A stretch of 64,000 nt of DNA from positions 224,260 to 288,259 of the forward strand of contig JAXLWB010000006.1 of NCBI GenBank assembly GCA_046328715.1. The letters are read 5' to 3'. The notes under the pieces were generated by a model that was not told the DNA's origin, did not search any database, and saw nothing but the letters and a program-made list of their open reading frames with translations. Positions 61,241 through 64,000 of this stretch are shown here, one piece after another. The stretch comes from JAXLWB01 sp046328715. Its GTDB lineage: Bacteria > Chloroflexota > Anaerolineae > Caldilineales > Caldilineaceae. The translations under genes were made by a program, and so were the position numbers. Positions within the stretch are counted from its first letter, which is position 1; each line of letters starts with the position of its first letter.

Positions 61241-61270
61241 TTTTGACTAATGACTAATGATTCCTGACTT

Positions 61271-61861
61271 ATGACTACCACCGACTCTCTCCCCCTCTCC
61301 TATATCAACCAGTTCGACTACTGTGCGCGGCGTTTTTGGTATATCTATGCTCAGGGTGAGATGAAAGAGAATGTGCATGTGCTACGCGGTACCTTGAACC
61401 ATGAACGGGTGAATACGCCCGGCTATGAGAGTACATCTGAAGGACTGACCCTTTATCGCCGTGTCACGGTGCGCAGCGAACGATTGAACCTGAGCGGCAT
61501 CTGCGACCTCGTTGAAGAAGATGCCATTGGGAAGCTGACACCGGTTGAATATAAGCAAGGGCAACAAGGCAAATGGGGCAACGACGAAGCACAACTCTGT
61601 GCCCAAGCTCTTTGTCTGGAAGAGATGACGGGCAAGCGGATCGACGACGGGGCCATCTTCTATTTTGGCAGTCGCCGCCGCCTACCGGTCACATTCAGCC
61701 CCGAATTGCGTCAACACACCGAACATCTCATCCAGCAGATGGCACAGGTAATCGCTTTAGGCGAAATTCCTGCACATACTCACCAACGTCAGCGTTGCAA
61801 TGGCTGTAGTCTGGTCGATGTCTGTTTGCCAAAGGAAACAGACAAAATGCGGCAATCGTGA
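61271..61861 (+). CDS. cas4: Cas4 RecB-like exonuclease
   Basis: 196 residues. The RecB nuclease core is visible as SGICDLVEED and PVEYKQGQQGKW, with the metal aspartate, glutamate and lysine. The iron-sulphur cysteines are in FDYCARRFW near residue 17 and RCNGCSLVDVC near the C terminus. Cas4 trims prespacers and helps choose PAM-proximal ends before Cas1-Cas2 integrates them. The gene starts directly after TGACT heptamers, with no clear ribosome site. Confidence 0.93.
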   Translation: MTTTDSLPLSYINQFDYCARRFWYIYAQGEMKENVHVLRGTLNHERVNTPGYESTSEGLTLYRRVTVRSERLNLSGICDLVEEDAIGKLTPVEYKQGQQGKWGNDEAQLCAQALCLEEMTGKRIDDGAIFYFGSRRRLPVTFSPELRQHTEHLIQQMAQVIALGEIPAHTHQRQRCNGCSLVDVCLPKETDKMRQS

Positions 61862-61867
61862 ACTTCG

Positions 61868-62125
61868 CAAAACCGTCGGATCAATCCGACTTCTGACAAC
61901 GAGAAGTCGCTGAGGCGACTGAATTTCCAGTGCCTGAGGGCACTTTTCGTTGTCAGAAATGGGATTGATCCCATTTGTTATATCAATGTCAATCATCGTA
62001 ATCGATGACCATTCATCGTAATCGATGACCATTCATCGTAATCGATGACCATTGTCGGGTTGAAACCCGCTGCTGACAACGAGAAGTCGCTGAGGCGACT
62101 GAATTTCCAGGGCCTGAGGGCACTG
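61868..62125. repeat. REP-like elements and a 20-bp triplicate between cas4 and cas1
   Basis: A REP-like copy (GTCGGATCAATCCGAC hairpin, GACAACGAGAAGTCGC, hairpin AGTCGCTGAGGCGACT, GTGCCTGAGGGCAC) spans 61874-61979. CATCGTAATCGATGACCATT is repeated three times exactly at 61994-62053. A half copy of the REP-like element (GTCGGGTTGAAACCCGC) ends at 62125, 16 bp before cas1. Confidence 0.8.
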
Positions 62126-62140
62126 CCATTCACTACTACT

Positions 62141-63217
62141 ATGACCACTCTTTACCTAACTGAACCATACAGCGTTGTTACTAAAGATAGCGAAACGCTC
62201 ACGATAAAGATCCCTGCGAACAAAGAGACAGCTACTCCCGAACGTAAGGTGACTATTCCTCTAATGAAAATAGAGCAGGTGGTCGTAATGGGAGATAGCA
62301 CCCTCACTACGCCAGCCATGTTGGCATTGCTCGAACAGAATGCTGACATCTGTTTCTGCAACTATTGGGGTCAATTCAAGGGGCGATTGGCCCCGTCGGT
62401 GAGTAAGAATGTCTTTGTCCGTTCGGCGCAATTTCGTGTTCACGAAAACTATCGGCAGCGTGTGCAATTGGCCGCTCGGTTTGTGCGCGGCAAGTTGCAC
62501 AATCAGCGTACCCTGCTCCTGCGCAGCAAGCGCGAGATGGCGGTGGACGATGCGGCCACTGCTGTCAGCGCTGCCTGTGAGACCATCGGCAAGATGATCG
62601 GCCAAGTAGAGCGGCTGGAAGTGGAAGAAGAGGGCCCACCCGACCCCGCTCGACCCCAGGCTCAATCGTCTCTAGGTGCGTTGCAGGGCATGGAAGGGGC
62701 GGCGGCAGCAGCTTACTTTGGCGTCTTTGGCCATCTGCTGAAATCCAATTTCAGCTTTAACGGTCGCCATCGTCGTCCGCCGCCGGACCCGGTCAATGCA
62801 CTGCTCAGTTTTGGCTACACGTTGCTCATGAACCATGCCATGAGTGCAGTGCAGATTGTTGGCTTTGATCCTTACATCGGCTATCTGCACAGCGAAGGCT
62901 ATGGCAAACCCTCGCTGGCCCTTGACTTGATGGAAGAGATGCGCACGCCAATTGTCGATTCAGTGGTACTGACCGTGATCAACAAGCAGATTTTGCAGCC
63001 TAAACACTTTGAGGAACAATTTGGCATCTTCCAATTGACCGCAACTGGGCGTAAACTCTTTTTGCAACAATTTGAGCAACGGCTCAACACCGAAATCCAG
63101 CATCCAATCTTTGAGTACAAGGCCACCTATCGTCGCTGTCTTGAGTTACAAGCGCGCCTCTTGGCCAAGTTTCTTACTGGTGAAATCCCGATCTACAAAC
63201 CCTTTCAGGTGCGATAG
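62141..63217 (+). CDS. cas1: Cas1 integrase
   Basis: 358 residues starting MTTLYLTEPYSVV; the frame upstream comes from the REP-like repeat, so ATG 62141 is preferred. The metal site residues appear as Glu in LQGMEGAAAAAYF, His in IGYLHSEGYGKPSLALDLMEE and the acidic residues following it. Length and order fit Cas1, which integrates new spacers as a complex with Cas2. It follows cas4 and precedes cas2, as usual for the adaptation module of type I-D. Confidence 0.95.
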   Translation: MTTLYLTEPYSVVTKDSETLTIKIPANKETATPERKVTIPLMKIEQVVVMGDSTLTTPAMLALLEQNADICFCNYWGQFKGRLAPSVSKNVFVRSAQFRVHENYRQRVQLAARFVRGKLHNQRTLLLRSKREMAVDDAATAVSAACETIGKMIGQVERLEVEEEGPPDPARPQAQSSLGALQGMEGAAAAAYFGVFGHLLKSNFSFNGRHRRPPPDPVNALLSFGYTLLMNHAMSAVQIVGFDPYIGYLHSEGYGKPSLALDLMEEMRTPIVDSVVLTVINKQILQPKHFEEQFGIFQLTATGRKLFLQQFEQRLNTEIQHPIFEYKATYRRCLELQARLLAKFLTGEIPIYKPFQVR

Positions 63218-63307
63218 TAAGTCACAAGTCAGGAGTCAGGAGTCATTCGTCTGTCATCCCAACTTCTGACTCCTGACTTGCGACTTGCAACCTGCAACCT
63301 GCAACTT
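63218..63307. repeat. TGACT heptamer hairpin between cas1 and cas2
   Basis: GTCACAAGTCAGGAGTCAGG (from 63223) faces GACTCCTGACTTGCGAC (to 63288), with few mismatches. CAACCTG is repeated just before the cas2 start. Same heptamer family as at 60653. Confidence 0.7.
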
Positions 63308-63601
63308 ATGTCCGATCATCGAACCAATACACTATATATTATTGCCTATGACATTAGCTCGGACAAGCGGCGCACGAAGGTGCATAAGACGTTGAGCGGT
63401 TATGGCAAGTGGACACAATACAGCCTTTTTGAGTGCTTTTTGACAGAGCGTCAATATCTGCAACTGCGTGCTCGTTTGGAGAAACACTTGGTCGACAGTC
63501 AAGACTCGGTCCGCTTTTATGCAATGTGTGCTGCCTGTCTAACGCGTGTCGAAACCGTGGGCAGTCCACCCCCCAATGACCCAGAACTCTACCTGGTCTA
63601 G
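63308..63601 (+). CDS. cas2: Cas2 adaptation endonuclease-like protein
   Basis: 97 residues starting MSDHRTNTLYIIAYDISSDK. The first strand LYIIAYDIS carries the conserved aspartate, and KRRTKVHKTLSGYGKWTQYSLFECFL is typical of Cas2. It forms the dimer core of the Cas1-Cas2 integration complex. The upstream ATG at 63278 lies in heptamer repeats and is rejected. It is the last cas gene seen; the CRISPR array is expected to the right. Confidence 0.95.
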   Translation: MSDHRTNTLYIIAYDISSDKRRTKVHKTLSGYGKWTQYSLFECFLTERQYLQLRARLEKHLVDSQDSVRFYAMCAACLTRVETVGSPPPNDPELYLV

Positions 63602-63960
63602 CTGCGGAAGATTGAAAATCAGGGCATCAGTCAGTCATCTGCCATCCCGACTTCTGACTTGTAACGGCTGACTTTTGACTCCTGACTTCTGGATCGAGCA
63701 TCGCAGCAGGCCGCTTGCTTCCCGAGGATGCTCGCAAGGGCAATTACACCCCTGTAGTATGCTTGGCTCGGATCGATTTACGAGGAAAAGGCACTCATTT
63801 TTGTGGCAACAGAGCGATTCGGCAACTTCTGCGTATACAGCCATTGCTCCTATGATTGCGCCTTGCCGATAGCTAGCAAGGTGATGCTCGCTAGTGGGAA
63901 GAAACTACCAAAATAGTAGCAGAAAAGGGAATTATTTGTGGTAAAATCATATAAATCCTG
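63602..63960. other. Repeat-bearing stretch downstream of cas2
   Basis: TGACT/AGTCA heptamers continue at 63620-63690. A GAGCATC/GATGCTC hairpin spans 63696-63733. The part after 63880 is AT-rich. No gene was recognised, and no CRISPR repeat-spacer unit is present up to base 64000. Confidence 0.5.
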
Positions 63961-63968
63961 GCCAAAGT

Positions 63969-63997
63969 GGGACAAAACATCAAACTTGCGCTATAAT
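63969..63997 (+). promoter_or_regulatory. Candidate rightward promoter at the window edge
   Basis: GGGACA (63969-63974), 17 bases, then TATAAT (63992-63997) in an AT-rich stretch. It would transcribe out of the window and could be the CRISPR leader promoter. The -35 match is weak. Confidence 0.4.
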
Positions 63998-64000
63998 TTT

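Noticed and set aside
1..64000. tRNA or rRNA genes
   Set aside because: No convincing cloverleaf or rRNA segment was noticed on reading; a covariance-model search would settle this.

Overview
The window most likely comes from a Chloroflexota bacterium, probably of the Caldilineae/Anaerolineae type. This is inferred from gene style, not from a marker gene. The supporting traits are very large BTAD/NB-ARC (STAND) regulators with TPR or WD40 repeats, giant exported FG-GAP/Ig/RTX proteins, the short LPL-type motif typical of exported proteins in this phylum (IFLPLINR, LYLPIIAR), and an intact type I-D CRISPR-Cas operon. No rRNA or tRNA gene was recognised.

Layout. 1-6971: a 5'-truncated BTAD/NB-ARC/TPR regulator overlaps a cyclase/AAA/TPR regulator. 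7076-21176: two paralogous exported FG-GAP proteins, each with an HExxH peptidase-like motif, lie on the minus strand and flank an unrelated 947-residue exported protein on the plus strand. 21534-25093: a run of small genes with strong ribosome binding sites (75-residue unknown, SRPBCC, 127-residue unknown, STAS-like, diheme cytochrome c, DUF3307). Most of it is bounded by an inverted pair of palindromic elements. 25466-29710: two damaged exported-protein genes, a CAP/SCP protein with two frame changes and a repeat protein with one shattered repeat unit. 30010-30870: a transglutaminase-like protein. 31226-42085: a 3,619-residue exported or membrane protein with LamG-like, Ig-like, cadherin-like and RTX sections. 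42841-47187: a BTAD/NB-ARC/14xWD40 regulator. 47188-49109: a gene-poor, repeat-rich stretch with tandem duplications, an IS21 remnant and a phased 42-bp array. 49110-63601: a WYL regulator, a two-gene minus-strand operon, an IS200-like (RAYT-type) transposase with its REP-like hairpins, and then cas3', an unknown AT-rich gene, cas10d, csc2, csc1, cas6, a four-helix-bundle gene, cas4, cas1 and cas2. A candidate promoter at the right edge may lead into the CRISPR array outside the window.

Four observations stand out. (1) CTGGACG heptamers, in 11-bp phase at the best site, lie before the exported-protein genes. This spacing resembles SARP-type operators, and the window encodes at least one regulator with a SARP-like winged helix. 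(2) Fourteen palindromic cores are spaced 42 or 43 bp apart (mean 42.3) at 48031-48592, a spacing that keeps helical phase but not reading frame. (3) A low-GC gene with a consensus, apparently leaderless promoter sits between cas3' and cas10d, preceded by two CRISPR-repeat-like hairpins. (4) REP-like hairpins with compensatory arm changes surround a RAYT-like transposase and recur at junctions of the cas operon. Related palindromic repeats have been inserted in frame into protein linkers. Coordinates, motifs and repeat arms were read directly. Family names rest on recognised motifs, and functional links are inference.
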